A stretch of DNA of 64,000 bases from Mercenaria mercenaria. Taxonomy: Eukaryota; Mollusca; Bivalvia; Venerida; Veneridae. A program made the position numbers and the translations under genes. The notes beneath the pieces were generated by a model. That model did not search any database and had not been told where the DNA came from. It saw only the letters and a program-made list of their open reading frames with translations. Numbering within the stretch: the first letter of the stretch is position 1; each line of letters opens with the position of its first letter. Below, in pieces: positions 38,048 through 50,258 of this stretch. The DNA lies in the NCBI RefSeq assembly GCF_021730395.1, contig NC_069366.1, forward strand, positions 64,113,001 to 64,177,000, in the 5' to 3' direction.

Positions 38048-38549
38048 GTTTTTATACGCCCGTCGGCGTAAATTATGTGAACACCCGTGGCGACGGGAAA
38101 GCATAGCCGCTCTTTAAGTCGAACAGTTTTCATTTGATCTTTATCAAACTTACTGACAATGTTTGTGAGCATAATATCTCGGCCAAGTTCGATAACCATC
38201 CAAATCGCCCCTAACACTCTTAGATTATGACCCTTGAATTACTCGAAAAACTGCCAATTTCGATCTTCGCCAAACTTGCTGAATGTTTGTGAGCATAATA
38301 TCTCGGCCAAGTCCGATAACTACCCAAATCGCTCCAGGCAGTCTCGGATTATGGCCCTTAAATTACTCGAAAAACTGCCAATTCAGCATTTCCGCTCTCT
38401 AAGTCGAACAGTTTTCATCCGATCTTCACAAAACTTGCTGACAATGCTTGATAACCACCCAAATCGCCCCAGGCATTTTTGGATTATGGCCTTGAACTTG
38501 CGCAACTGGATATTTAGGCGGGCGTATTTTGTGAGTCTGGCACTCTTGT
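38048..38549 (-). repeat. Capped element M, minus strand
   Basis: On the minus strand the 5' cap is ACAAGAGTGCCAGACTCAC with arm ATACGCCCG; the 3' end is CGACGGGCGTATAAAAA. About three cores carry GGGCGATTTGGATGGTTATC, AACTTGGCCGAGATATTATG and AGTTTGATAAAGATCAAATG. The core is the one found in element O (50,590), which has different caps. The plus-strand open frame here is a by-product of the repeat. Confidence 0.8.
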
Positions 38550-38554
38550 TAAAT

Positions 38555-38970
38555 AATGAAAGAATCCACGAGACATGTGATCTTTTTGTTCTTAACTTTA
38601 TTAATCTAACGAAAGAATTTATACAACGGAAAGAGGTAAGAATAGGACCAAATGATAAACCATGGTACGATTTTACAATAAGTCGAACTTCAAACGCGAC
38701 TGACAAAAACTATTTGCGGTTAAATCTAATTAATGAAATGTCCGCCTGGAAGTTGTATAAAGATATAGAAATTAAGGCCGATCATCAGAAGAAACACGTA
38801 AAACCTCACTGAATGATATTTGTGTTAATAACGCATATCGAAACTGGGAAAATTGTTAAACTGCTGGTTAAAGTGCGACCTACTTTATGCATTGATGACA
38901 TTCTTACAGGAAAAGCGATTGTTTTAAACCAGTATTTTATTTCCGTTTTATCCGATGACTGGATATATTT
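38555..38970 (+). mobile_element. LINE linker fragment
   Basis: The plus strand encodes FINLTKEFIQRKEVRIGPND and then KPWYDF, resembling the segment between endonuclease and reverse transcriptase in non-LTR elements. After a frame change, IVLNQYFISVLSDD recalls the usual ALNxYFxSVFS motif before the RT. No RT follows, so it is a short broken fragment. Confidence 0.55.
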
Positions 38971-39316
38971 TCTACCATGTATGAAAAAGAATGCAAGAAC
39001 AAGAAATAATTGATACACTGCATATATATAATTTTATTTTCATATGTTTGACGTCGCGAGATTTTTAACCTTATTTTAATGTTAACGTCATTTTGTGTTT
39101 CAGCAGGAAAAGCTTTCAATTGATAAAAAGAATATTACATTTATGTCTTTCCAAACTCGTTGTATATAACTGATAAAATGCTCGCATTTTGTTTTATTAA
39201 ACTCGTTAAATAAATTCAAAATGAAAAGAAACTCGTGTAATATCCTCTATGACTAATGTACCAGTTGAAATGAGTCGCCGTAAAAGCTTAAAGGAACACT
39301 TATCTCCAAGTGCATC

Positions 39317-40099
39317 ATTTTTAGCTCGACTATTCATAGAATAGTAGAGCTATTGGACTCGCCCATGCGTCGGCGTCCCGATTTGGTTAAGTTTTTGTAT
39401 GTAAGCTGGTATCTCAGCAACCACTTGTGGGAAAGGATTGAAACTTCACACACTTATTCACTGTGATAAACTGACTTACATTGCACAGGTTCCATAACTC
39501 TATTTTGCTTTTTTACAAAATTATGCCCCTTTTTTGACTTAGAAATTTTTGGTTAAGGTTTTGTATACAAGCTGGTATCTCAGTAACCACTTGTGGGAAT
39601 GGATTGAAACTTCACAGTTATTTACTGTGATAAACTGACTTACAGTGCACAGGTTTAATAACTCTATTTTGCTTTTTTACAAAATTATGCCCCTTTTTCG
39701 ACTTAAAATTTTTTGGTTAAGGTTTTGTATGTAAGCTGGTATCTCAGTACTCACTAATTGGAATGGATTGAAACTTCACACACTTGTTCACTGTCATGAT
39801 CTGACATGCACAAAGCAGGTCCCATAACTTTATTTTGCTTTTTTACAAAATTATGCCCCTTTTTCAACATAGAAATGTTTGGTTAAGTTTTTGTATGTAA
39901 GCTGGTATCTCAGTACCCACTAATGGGAATGAATTGAAACTTCACACACTTGTCCAATGTCATGAGCTGATAAGCACTATGCAGGTTCTATAACCCTATT
40001 TTGCTTTTTTTAAATTATGCCCCTTTTTCGACTTTCGTATTCATTCAATCGACAAGGCTGTTGAATAGTCGAGCGTTGCTGTCCTCCAACAGCTCTTGT
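39317..40099 (-). repeat. Capped element I, minus strand, four cores
   Basis: On the minus strand: ACAAGAG, palindrome GCTGTTGGAGGACAGC, arm CGCTCGACTATTC. The 3' end is GAATAGTCGAGCTAAAAA; the arms pair over 12 bp. Four cores of about 165 bp carry GAAAAAGGGGCATAATTTTG, AGTGTGTGAAGTTTCAATCC and TGAGATACCAGCTTACATAC. The GGGGCATAATT segment is shared with elements B and E. Confidence 0.88.
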
Positions 40100-40238
40100 T
40101 TATCATTCTATTCGTAAATATGATGACAAAATTGTTGCCAAAACAGCTTTTGTAATGCCATTTTGTACAAACAGGACGATCGCGACCTTTCCGATTATCA
40201 CAGTGCATATCCATATCGGCGGACTTTTTGCGAAATCT

Positions 40239-40556
40239 GCTATATTGGTGGTTTCTTTGCATCGGCACCGGCTTTTCTTTGCTATAAACAACGTCCAGTC
40301 CGAAACTGAGTTATCCATGAAAATAGATATAATGCGCAGGCAGGATTGCAAGCAAAATCGCTGATAATTTAAAAGTAAACACTACAATACGTAGTAAAGA
40401 CATTCTAATGTTCCGTGCTCTATTTTTGAGCAGCAGATTGCAGCTCACTTTTCGCCTCCTGTATCGACCTCGACATTGTTTATAGCAAACGGAATAGCTG
40501 GTACCGACGCAAAAACCGCCGATATAGCATGCATCGTGATTATAGACAAATTTCAC
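40239..40556 (-). other. Inverted pair of cysteine-rich, exon-like segments
   Basis: On the minus strand an acceptor-like TTTCTCAACTTCTCAG near 40,557 is followed by an open stretch including ACYIGGFCVGTSYSVCYKQC and then RGRYRRRK, four cysteines and a very basic end, directly followed by a donor-like GTGAGC near 40,449. A diverged inverted copy lies on the plus strand at 40,239-40,296 (CYIGGF, then LCYKQR). Cysteines plus a basic tail recall secreted antimicrobial peptides, but the spacing fits no family I can name and no signal-peptide exon was found. It may equally be a non-coding inverted repeat. Confidence 0.25.
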
Positions 40557-40851
40557 TGAGAAGTTGAGAAATAATGAAAAAAGTTCTGTTTAAACTTATG
40601 TATAACCACTTGCTTAGCAGTAATCTTTTATACAAGAATCAGTCAAGTTTCAGTTCATACACGTTCACCAATCATTTGACATTTATCATCCGATATATAA
40701 AAGATGAAAGAAGTCAACATGTATAGTTTTTCTGTGATATTTTAAAAGCATTCAACTGATTTTAGCACACGGAGTAATGGCCCAACTTGCGACTGACATT
40801 TAAATACCAGTGGTGTAATTCTCCGCTTTTAAGCTTTTCCTTTGTTTGTGT

Positions 40852-42083
40852 GGTGACCCAGTTTTGAACTTTGCCTAGGAATCATCAAGATAAACATTCA
40901 TACCAAGTTTCGTGAAGATATGGTCATAATTTCGAACTTGGCATTGGAATCATCAAAATGAACATTTTGATCCAAGTTTCATAAGATAGAGTTATAAATA
41001 TAGCCTCTAGAGTGTTAACAAGCTTTTCCTTTGATCTGAGCGGGTAATATAGTTTTTAACCCCACATGACCCAGTTTCAAATTGGCATAGGAATCATCAA
41101 AATAAACATTCTGACCAAGTTTCATGAAGAAAAGGTCATGAATATGGCCTCGAGAATGTTGACAAACTTTTCCTTTGATTTGACAAAGTGACTTAATATC
41201 TGACCCTGTATGACCAAGTTTTGAACTTGGCATAGGTTTCATCAAGGTAAACATTCTGACGCAGTTTCATGAAGATTGGGTCCTAAATGTGGCCTCTAGG
41301 ATGTCAACAAATGACTTGGTGGCTTGGTTTTTGACTCCACGACTCAGATTCCAACTTGGCTTAGAGATCAACATGATAAACTTTCTTTGCAAATTTGTTC
41401 TAATCAAAGTCTATATAGCTGAAAGGGCCCAAAACTCAAATCCATGATGGAATTTAACCGTTTTTTTTTGTTTAAAAGAATGACTTAATAAAATTGTGTG
41501 TTTAATTCAAATGTAAAATGTCACTTCTATTGTGTTCATAAGGTAAAACTTAACAAATTTTGGCTCTTTAAAGGGTCAATTTGGGGCTGTAACCGGAACC
41601 TAGGATTTGATAGATTTATCATGGAATCCAAGATCTATTGTTATTAAAGATATCTTGCAAGATTGTCTCAAATCAAACCATAAATGAAGTCTCTATATAG
41701 CTGAAAAGCCAAAATAGCAAATTTTGGCCCTTTAAGAGGCCATAACTCTGGAACTCATGATTGGATCTTGCCAGTTTTTGAAAGGAATTAAGATATTATG
41801 CCAATACAAGTTGTGTGCAAGTCTGATTAAAATAGATAGCAAAAAGATATGGTCTATCACGTTCACAAGCCAAAATATCACAGTTAACTCGGGAAACCAT
41901 GAAGGAATCTGGCCAGTTTTCGTAGAGAAACTGTGATAATATGCCAATACAAGTTGTGTGCCAGTTTGATTAAAATGAATTGCGAAATGTGGTCTCTATT
42001 GTGTTCACAAGAAATTGTGGACGGACGAGATGAAGGGCAATCACAAAATCTCACCCTATCACTGTGACAGGGGAGCCAATAAC
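40852..42083 (+). repeat. Capped element P with two core types, 5' end missing
   Basis: 40,852-41,390 holds diverged GTGACCCAGTTTTGAAC cores (AGGAATCATCAAGATAAAC, TGGCCTCTAGGATGTC). 41,400-42,000 holds cores of the element C type (GGCCATAACTCTGGAACTC, ATACAAGTTGTGTGCAAG). The 3' cap is ATCTCACCCTATCACTGTGA plus CAGGGGAGCCAATAA. No ACAAGAG cap is seen at the left. Two core families sit in one element. Confidence 0.7.
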
Positions 42084-42308
42084 ATTTAACAACACACTTT
42101 TGCTTGGTTTCCTGTGCCCAGGTGTTCAATCTCATATATTATGAAACCCAGATTTTAAAAGTGATTCCAATATGAAGTTATTTCTCACCTTTACGTTCTT
42201 CTCAATTCTTCCGTATTCTATAATAAAGGACAGGAAATAGACATCATTATTCAGTTCTGTTAAGAGTTCTCATCGCAAGTTGATGCAGTTCTGTTATTTT
42301 AGAAATAA

Positions 42309-42545
42309 TATGAGCCATGCCATGAGAAACATAGTGGCTTTGCGACCAGCATGGATCTAGACCAGCCTGCGCATCCGCGCAGTCTGTTCAGGATCCATGC
42401 TGTTCGCTAACAGTTTCTCTAATTGCAATAGACTTTGAAAGCGAACAACATGGATCCTGACCAGACTGCGCGGATGCGCAGGCTGGTCTGGATCCATGCT
42501 GGTCGCAAAGCCACTATGTTGGTTTTCTCATGGCACGGCTCATAT
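42309..42545. mobile_element. Fold-back element FB1, copy 3
   Basis: Full inverted structure from ATATGAGCCATGCCATGAG to CATGGCACGGCTCATAT. Internal GCATGGATC-type arms surround CTGCGCATCCGCGCAG hairpins; the loop is TCTCTAATTGCAATAGAC. The outermost ATATGAGCC/GGCTCATAT matches copy 4. Confidence 0.9.
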
Positions 42546-42604
42546 ATCCGAAGTAGTTCTTTGTAATTTAATAAAATCATATTTTGAAGTTCAAATGTGA
42601 AGTG

Positions 42605-42815
42605 AGTGAGCTGGGTTTTACGGCGAATCGACACAAAATGGTCATATATCGCGGAGAAGTCATATTGCAAACGCAAACTGTAAAGCATAATGCATTGATG
42701 TAAAAATGTAAAGCATACCTAAAAACATCCATGTAAAAATGTAAAGAACGCTATGAATAATGTAAAACATATCTAAAAATATCCATGTAAAATGTAAAGC
42801 ATATCTAAAATCAGT
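42605..42815. repeat. SINE tail fragment followed by short tandem repeat
   Basis: 42,605-42,650 resembles the S1 SINE tail (GGGTTTTACGGCGAATCGAC). 42,690-42,815 has about three copies of a unit of roughly 45-50 bp with ATCCATGTAAAAATGTAAAG and CATATCTAAAA. It directly abuts the 5' cap of element G. Confidence 0.5.
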
Positions 42816-42821
42816 TATGTA

Positions 42822-44264
42822 ACAAGAGGACCACGATGGTCCTGAATCGCTCACCTTTCCCCACATGACCCAGTTTTGAACCGAGTATGAGTCATTTTTT
42901 CTATTATTTGACATAGTGACCTAGTTTTTGAGCTCATGTGACACAGTTTTGAACCTGACCTCGATATCATCAACATAAAAATTCTGACCAATTTTCATGA
43001 AGATCCATTGAAAGATATGGCCTCTAGAGAGGTCAAAAGGTTTTCTATTATTTGACCTAATGACCTAGTTTTTGAAGGCACGTGACCCAGTTTTGAACTT
43101 GACCTAGATATCATCAAGGTGAACATTCTCACCAATTTTCATGAAGATCTCGTGAAAAATATGGCCTCTAGAGAGGTCACAAGGTTTTTCTATTTTTATA
43201 CCTACTGACCTAGTTTTTCACTGCATGTTAACCAGTTTCAAATTTGACCTAGATATCATCAAAGTGAACATTCTCTCTTTCATGAAGATCCATTGAAAAG
43301 TATGGCCTCTAGAGAGGTCACAAGGTTTTTCTATTTTTAGACATAGTGACCTAGTTTTTGAGCTCTTGTGACCCAGTTTTGAACCTAACCTCGATATCAT
43401 CAACATAAAAATTCTGACCAATTTTCATGAAGATCCATTGAAAGATATGGCCTCTAGAGAGGTCAAAAGGTTTTTCTATTATTTGACCTAATGACCTAGT
43501 TTTTGAGGGCACGTGACCCAGTTTTGAACTTGACCTAGATATCATCAAGGTGAACATTCTCACCAATTTTCATGAAGATCTCATGAAAAATATGGCCTCT
43601 AGAGTGGACACAAGGTTTTTCTATTTTTATACCTACTGACCTAGTTTTTGACCGCACGTGACCCAGTTTCAAATTTGACCTAGATATCATCAAGATAAAC
43701 ATTCAGACCAACTTTCATACAGATCCCATGAAAAAATATAGCCTCTAGAGAGGTCACAAGGTTTTTTTTATTATTTGACCTACTGAGCTAGTTTTTGACG
43801 GCACATGACCCTGTTTCGAACTTGACCTAGATATCATCAAGGTGAACATTCTAACTTTCATGAAGATCCATTGAAAAGTATGGCCTCTAGAGAGGTCACA
43901 AGGTTTTTCTATTTTTAGACCTACTGACCTAGTTTTGGACTGCACGTGACCAAGTTTCGAACTTGAACTAGATATCATCAAGATAAACATTCAGACCAAC
44001 TTTCATACAGATCCCATGAAAAATATGGCCTCTAGAGAGGTCACAAGTTTTTTTTATTATTTGACCGACTGAGCTAGTTTTTGACGGCACATGACCCAGT
44101 TTCGAACTTGACCTAGATATCATCACGATGAACATTCTGACCAACTTCCATAAAGATCCCATGAAAAATGTGACCTCTAGAGTGGTCACAAGCAAATGTT
44201 TACGGACGCACGCTGCCTGATCACAAAAGCTCACCTTGTCAATTTGTGACATGCAAGCTAAAAA
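42822..44264 (+). repeat. Tandem-core capped element G
   Basis: 5' cap ACAAGAGGACCACGATGGTC and CGCTCACCT. The 3' cap AGCTCACCTTGTCAATTTGT, GACATGCAAGCTAAAAA is slightly degraded. About nine cores of the element F type. A three-unit block repeats with an offset of about 431 bp: the variant GAGCTCATGTGACACAG with TCGATATCATCAACATAAAA at 42,929 and again at 43,360. The GGAC block is shortened to ACGGACGCACGC. Confidence 0.9.
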
Positions 44265-44824
44265 TGTATATACGTGTGTGTTAAAATATCAGCTGCACAC
44301 ATAATAATATTGCAAGATGTAAATAAAAATATGAAATGTTAGATTTTTTTATATATTCCTATCTGCTTTAAAAACGATAAAATATTTCCGACTGAAACGT
44401 TTTTAAATAACTCTTTCAAAGATTGAACGTCATCATATGTACTGCGTTGTGTAGCAAAGATGTGGAAGAATTCTATCTGGAGTGAATAGCCCAAATGATA
44501 TATTAATAAACACCTTTATTCAAGAGCAAACCACTGCTTGAGATATATTATTTCGATTCCAACACATTATCGAGGATTATTATGTACACCTGCATTCTGC
44601 CTCAATGAAATCCTCCAAATATTTGCCCGTTTTGTAAGGGTCTGTCAACCATGCTATGAAATAATAATTGTGACCTACAGTGAACTGTTTATATAACACA
44701 CAATTTTCAAGAAAACAAATTGGGTCATCTTAGAATTAAGAACATACCTTTATGCAACAATAGTTTGTTTAATCATCGGCTTTGTGTATATACAGATGTT
44801 GCGTTTTGTCCCAGCTGAGCTAAC

Positions 44825-45020
44825 TAACCTTGAGCCTGCTGGCAGCAAGTGATTCTGCCTTTGCAACCAGTGCAGACCAAGGTCAGCCTACATATCCAAG
44901 CAGTCTGATCATGGTCTGCACTGTTCGCTTGTCAGTAAATTTTCAGTAAACACCATGGTATTTCCCAAACTGAATGATGAACCAGTCCATTATAGAAATT
45001 TAGCAGGGCAAGGATTAAGT
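44825..45020 (+). mobile_element. Fold-back element FB2, plus copy
   Basis: AACCTTGAGCCTGCTGGCAG, then AGTGCAGACC and GGTCTGCACT arms around a CAGCCTACATATCCAAGCAG core and TCTGATCA, then GTTCGC, and a 3' part with GATGAACCAGTCCATTATAG and AGCAGGGCAAGGATTAA. The inner part aligns with half of FB1 (see findings). Confidence 0.75.
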
Positions 45021-46967
45021 GACAGGATCTGCCAATGTCGCAACACCATATCATAGATGTTCACGATTATTTTCCTTGAAGTTTGATCTGGTTGCAGGTC
45101 CAAAATAATAAAACAAAAAAGATCAGTTCTTTAACGCAATATTTTATACAGTTTTCCTTAAAAGATTTTAACATACTAGTAATTATATTCATAAACATAT
45201 TATATATATAGAATTATCACAACAACATCATTCAGCACTATCATGATTAGAGCTAGGGGCAATATACTTTGTATCTGTCCCATAGTCAGTACAAATGCTT
45301 TAAGATAATCCATGAAAACCACAGTAAAATTTTCAAGTCTGAATTTCCTAGGCAACAGACTAAAAAGACAATGTTACGGAATGTGTAATGTATTTCCACT
45401 TCTCCACAGTAACAACATCTCTCCAAGCTGGTTTTATTATGGTACACGACTTCTTCTACAAGCAGACGTTACGCTGGTGAACAACTTCTCAGAGCAGATA
45501 TGTATGCCATTATACCAAGATGTTAAGTAACTTACCTGAAATACATAAAATACAAGTTAACATCTAATCAGCATTATTCTATATTCTGTACTCGGTCCAG
45601 TCTGTTTTCCTTTAAACAGTCATACTGTGAAATCTTTTAATTTCATGGGCATATTTATTTTGGTTTTGCCAAAAATGGCTGTTTTGTGGGAATATAAATT
45701 TAATGGATTTTGACATGGAATGAGCATTTTATAAGTTCATCAAAGTTCAATTGGGCTCCCACAAATATTAATAATTTCGCAGTATTTTCAGTTTAACATT
45801 CACTAATAGTTACAAAGTAAGTAACCAAAGCAACAGCCATTGTGTTCTCGAGAGATTTCACCAATATTAATTCCCCCTACCAGTGCCAATAGATTACCGT
45901 CTAATTTAGTTAATTTAGCAGATGGATAATGGTCAATACAAATCACGAACTGTGCCCAAAGCCTTGTGTCACTGTATTTTATTTCTTCCAGTTTTCAAAT
46001 ATCATGTGCCCACTTGGCTTTCATCACTGCTACAAATGCCATGAATTTTGGTAAGATTTCCCTTTACCAAACCAAATTCTCCCTTTTTGTTCTCCTGCTA
46101 AAAAAGTATGGAAAGGGTATTATTTTTTTGCAAACTGGATTAATCTGTCTTATAAGGAAGTCGAAAAACAGGGATGTTTTTCCTTGATGTTTTAATTGCT
46201 GCAGTTGCTGCAGTAACAGGACATATATAGCTCTGCCTTTCTGAACTTTGGTAACAACCTGATTTTGTAGAGTAGCTCTTTTTTCTGGATCCCCTGAAAA
46301 TGTAAAACATAGTACATCATATTGTGATCATATCCTCTACAGCAAAATGTTAAAATTCTCTAATTTTATTACAATATAAAATATTCAATTCTGAGAAAAT
46401 TATCTAATTGAAAAAAAAAATACAATAAATAATATAATATGATTTAGAAAGATTGAAAACATTTTCATTTAAAGTTTCATCCAATGATTTTGCCAGAAAA
46501 AAAATATATGGAAGATAATATTAGATGAAACAATGGAACATATTAAAACCAAAACAGTTTTCTTATATGGATGAAAAGAGCTACTTTATGTTTTGTGAAG
46601 AAAGAGATGTGTCAAATCACAGGCATTCACAAGAACCTATACTTGCTGCTCCCTACCCTCCAACTCTTAAGAAGTTTTAAAAAAATACATGTAGTATTTA
46701 AACACATTGATCAAGTAATGTTTTCAGATTGAGAGTTTATAAAGAAACAGTAGAATAAAAGTCACAGACCTTTGTCCTGGAACATTCTTTGGTGATGAAA
46801 AAATAAAATTATCGCCTATAAAAATGAAGTTATTTTGAAATTTCTCTACTCTTAAACTTGTTTTTGATCTCACAATTCTGAGAATAATACAGTGGTGTAG
46901 CTAATGCAGATCTACTTGCTACCTCTACATGGATTATGCTCAACACTGTTTTACAAAAGTCTTTCAT

Positions 46968-47190
46968 TCAATAAACCAAACCAGTCTTCCTGGATTTTGC
47001 ACCAATACAAACTTGTTCTCCATAAGTAAATGACAATTTCTCCATATGAATTAGAGGTTGAGTATAAATTACTTCAGATATATTGTCTTTCATTATATAA
47101 TAACTTAAAATATATGCCATGCTTCGAGACTGAACTTGCAATCTCTTGATACGCAGTCCCGAGCTCCACCTACTGAGGCGGGCCATACAG
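46968..47190 (-). mobile_element. tRNA-derived SINE (family S2), minus strand, old
   Basis: On the minus strand the head is GGCCCGCCTCAGTAGGTGGA; later GGAGAACAAGTTTGTATTGG and TGCAAAATCCAGGAAGACTG match the plus copy at 54,610. The middle is diverged and AT-rich. Confidence 0.65.
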
Positions 47191-47739
47191 TTATTTTTCC
47201 ATATGGTAAGTTCAGTCTTTTGACTACCTTGTAACCTCTTCCTTTTGAAAGTTGTTGGCAAGCTACACCACCACTTAACGTAATTGAAACAGAAGCTTTG
47301 TTTACCACTGGAAACCTCGAGATGTCAAGGTTAATCCTGAACAAGACTTCTTGCTTGGGTCTCTCACCTACAGGAAAATAAAAAGACGAAAATAATCAAA
47401 CATATCCAATTCACATATGGCCTTCTCTGAAAGAAAATTCTTTTGATCATTTCATTTTTCACTAATAAAATAATCCATTTGACAAATCATTGAGTGAACA
47501 GTTCAAAACCAAAATGCAATATTTTTCATTTTAAGTCAACTCTGTTGTTTTCAAAAACATGGAAAACAAACTTATTTCCATTTACTTCTACTATGATATC
47601 ACCACTGTCTGCAGTTTTTCAGTCAGGATTTTATGCCAGAGCTAACTTGACCTCTACCAATAAAAGGTACCCTATGTAGCTTTTGTTTCTTTTGGATTCG
47701 GCAGAGTTTCCAACAGTATTTCAGTTATATTACAGCAGG

Positions 47740-47935
47740 CAGTAAACCTTAACAGTGTTTCTGGATTCTGTACCAGTACTAACCTGTTCTTCACTAGTAA
47801 CTGCCAAAACTTTCTCATATGAATGAGATGTGGATGACTAATGATTTTAGACAGAGAATACATGACTCCCCACACACCCACCCCCGCTCTGTAGATCTAC
47901 GCTCTCCCTACTGAGCTATGCAGGCAAACAACATA
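47740..47935 (-). mobile_element. tRNA-derived SINE (family S2), minus strand
   Basis: On the minus strand the head is TTTGCCTGCATAGCTCAGTA, then GGGAGAGCGTAGATCTACAG, an A-box-like start followed by a C-rich stretch. TGAAGAACAGGTTAGTACTGG and CAGAATCCAGAAACACTG follow. The B box is poorly kept. Confidence 0.65.
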
Positions 47936-48483
47936 GCTTCAGATGGAATGTAACTGATCAATGTGTTCTTGAAATCTGACCCTATTTATCACCTTTCTTT
48001 AAAGCCAATTTGAACTATAAATATAACATTTTGAAATTACATGCACTACGTATTTTTACTAACATATCTCCTTTACACAGAAACTTAATAAAAATTCATG
48101 TTATACACATTTTCATTAACATCTGCCCATAAGTCATTAAGGAAAGACAAAAGAATCATTGCTAAGTCACATTTATTACTAACACTTTCTGTAGTCTTTT
48201 CACTTTTTAAAGGACATGATTCAACTAGTGTATGGCCAAGTCAGTTAAAGTATCTCAGATAAGTACTTTCTAGCTCGATTTACAGACTGACAATACGAAA
48301 TTCTACATATTACTAGTATAGCTCATCCTTGTTTTGATTTATACTCTGAGACAACACATCTGGTTCATAACAAAACAGTGAGTCAACCAGTCTACACTAT
48401 TATGGCAAACTAAATATAACTCTTCTCACGGGCTGTTGTACTGGTCTAAGAAACCCTTCAAGTCAGTTAAGATATGAGTCATG

Positions 48484-48715
48484 AATATCTGACAGAACAA
48501 CTATTTCTTTGAACCGAAGGTCACATGGCTCACAATGTATGTTTTGACAGAACTATTTTCTCTTCAAGTCTAATAGCACATGGCTCATCATGAATGTTTG
48601 ACAGAACTACTTTTTCTTTAAATCGAAGAACACATGGCTCACAATTAATGTTTTGACAGAACTATTTTCTCTACTAGTCAAACAGCACATGGCTCATCAT
48701 GAATGTTTTCGAAGT
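48484..48715. repeat. Four-copy minisatellite with alternating subunits
   Basis: Units of about 60 bp carry CACATGGCTCACAATGTATG or CACATGGCTCATCATGAATG, each followed by TTTGACAGAACTA and a TTTTCT stretch. The CACAAT and CATCAT subtypes alternate, so the larger period is about 120 bp. Confidence 0.75.
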
Positions 48716-50258
48716 AATGGTCTAAATACTGTGACATATAATGGAACATTTTATAAGGCAATTGAATGCATAGCAAATCAACAGCTGTACTTTAAAATGT
48801 TTTGAGAAATCATGTAACCAACAAAAAAGGTTAACTGAATTGTTTTGCTAATGAATCTACTAATGAGCAGTGGTGAAAGAAAACAGCTCAAGTATCATTT
48901 ACAAGTTATCCAGCATTCATACTAATGCCTCGTTTTTCTTTCACCACTGTGTTTTCTTCATGGGTCACAGTACATTTGGTATACAAGTTTTACGTGAAAT
49001 TGTTCCCGCTTTTCTGCACATGAACCTTTTTTTCTGGTCTGTGTAAGATCGTTTTGTTGTATTCTAGATGCTTTCATCATCATCTGACCTTGACAGGGTT
49101 GCCAGGGGTTGTAAAAGAAAGTAAAATTCATACAGTATTTTATTACATAAAGAAAAATATCAACATCACATAACTCAAGCAGCATTTTAACTTTTTCAAA
49201 CTGAAATAAAATTTCTTACAATTTCTACATGATTTCTTTTCATTAACTGTTAATTATATTAACATGAACACTAACACAAAAATCACTCTCTCAATAGAAA
49301 AATAGATTACCAAAAAGTTTTACTCTTTCTGGACCAAGGAATTCAAAATATCACCATCTTCTAATCGACCTGCATAAAATATCAATACATTATCAAAACA
49401 CTCTGTGACATCTTTGAGTGGACAATAACAATTTTCAGACAGCACAAAATTTCTTGATTTCTGAATGTATCATACAGCCTCCAGGAAAAAGTTTAAATGA
49501 TAGTTTGTCTTAACAATTTGTCTTTACATTTTACAGCATCACAAAACTTAACTGTAAATGTCCAAAAATGTTTCAGTTTTTTACCATTTAATAGAAAAGA
49601 AATGGGCACTTCAATTTGTATTTCAATGTGAAAACTAGACAGTTTCTTTTAAAATGAATTCACTTCACTTTGGCACTTCTGCACTTATCTTTTTCATTAT
49701 TCAGCAAAAACTGACAACTGGTTTGTAGAAAACGTCACCATGGAATTTCTGAGAATAAATCTGCAAAAATAATCATTAAAGTCTCATGTGTTGGGCACTA
49801 TGTTCTAGCTGAGTTAAACAGATGTGTTAAGTTTCCATGCCAAATTCATTAATCTTGAATTTTATCTAACAATTACATGACCAATCAAAAATAAGACTTA
49901 AAACAGCTTTCCAATACAAATTACTTCTGTTCTGTAAAATTTAAATGAAAACATAAATACTATGTATCAAAATAAACCTCAAACATATTACATTTATATA
50001 TAAAAGTCATCATTCAATGTTGCAAAATATAGAAATGAAAACATATACCTTACCTAGTACACATCCAATAGTAATGAATCACATTTTCTTCAAAAAAAGT
50101 ATTATTAATTAAAAGGAAAATACACTTTCTACATGTAAAAAAACTGTAACTAGTTTTCTTCGGTTATACATTTGCAAACACAATGTAAGTGAATTATATA
50201 GACATAATTCCTACCAAGTTCCCTAACTCAGTCTGCAGTCATATAGAATGATCTCCCC

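Larger units (their letters stand above)
44265..50258. other. Intergenic DNA between element G and PRPF4B
   Basis: Apart from the FB2, SINE and minisatellite features listed separately, I see no supported gene. A minus-strand open stretch at 46,057-46,293 follows a good acceptor (CATTTTCAG) and reads ATLQNQVVTKVQKGRAIYVL and beyond, but no partner exon or domain is recognised. The right part (about 49,200-50,258) probably includes the PRPF4B 3' UTR. Confidence 0.35.

Noticed and set aside
41015-44252. Further repeat-derived open frames
   Set aside because: They lie within elements P and G cores or the FB1 palindrome and carry no domain.
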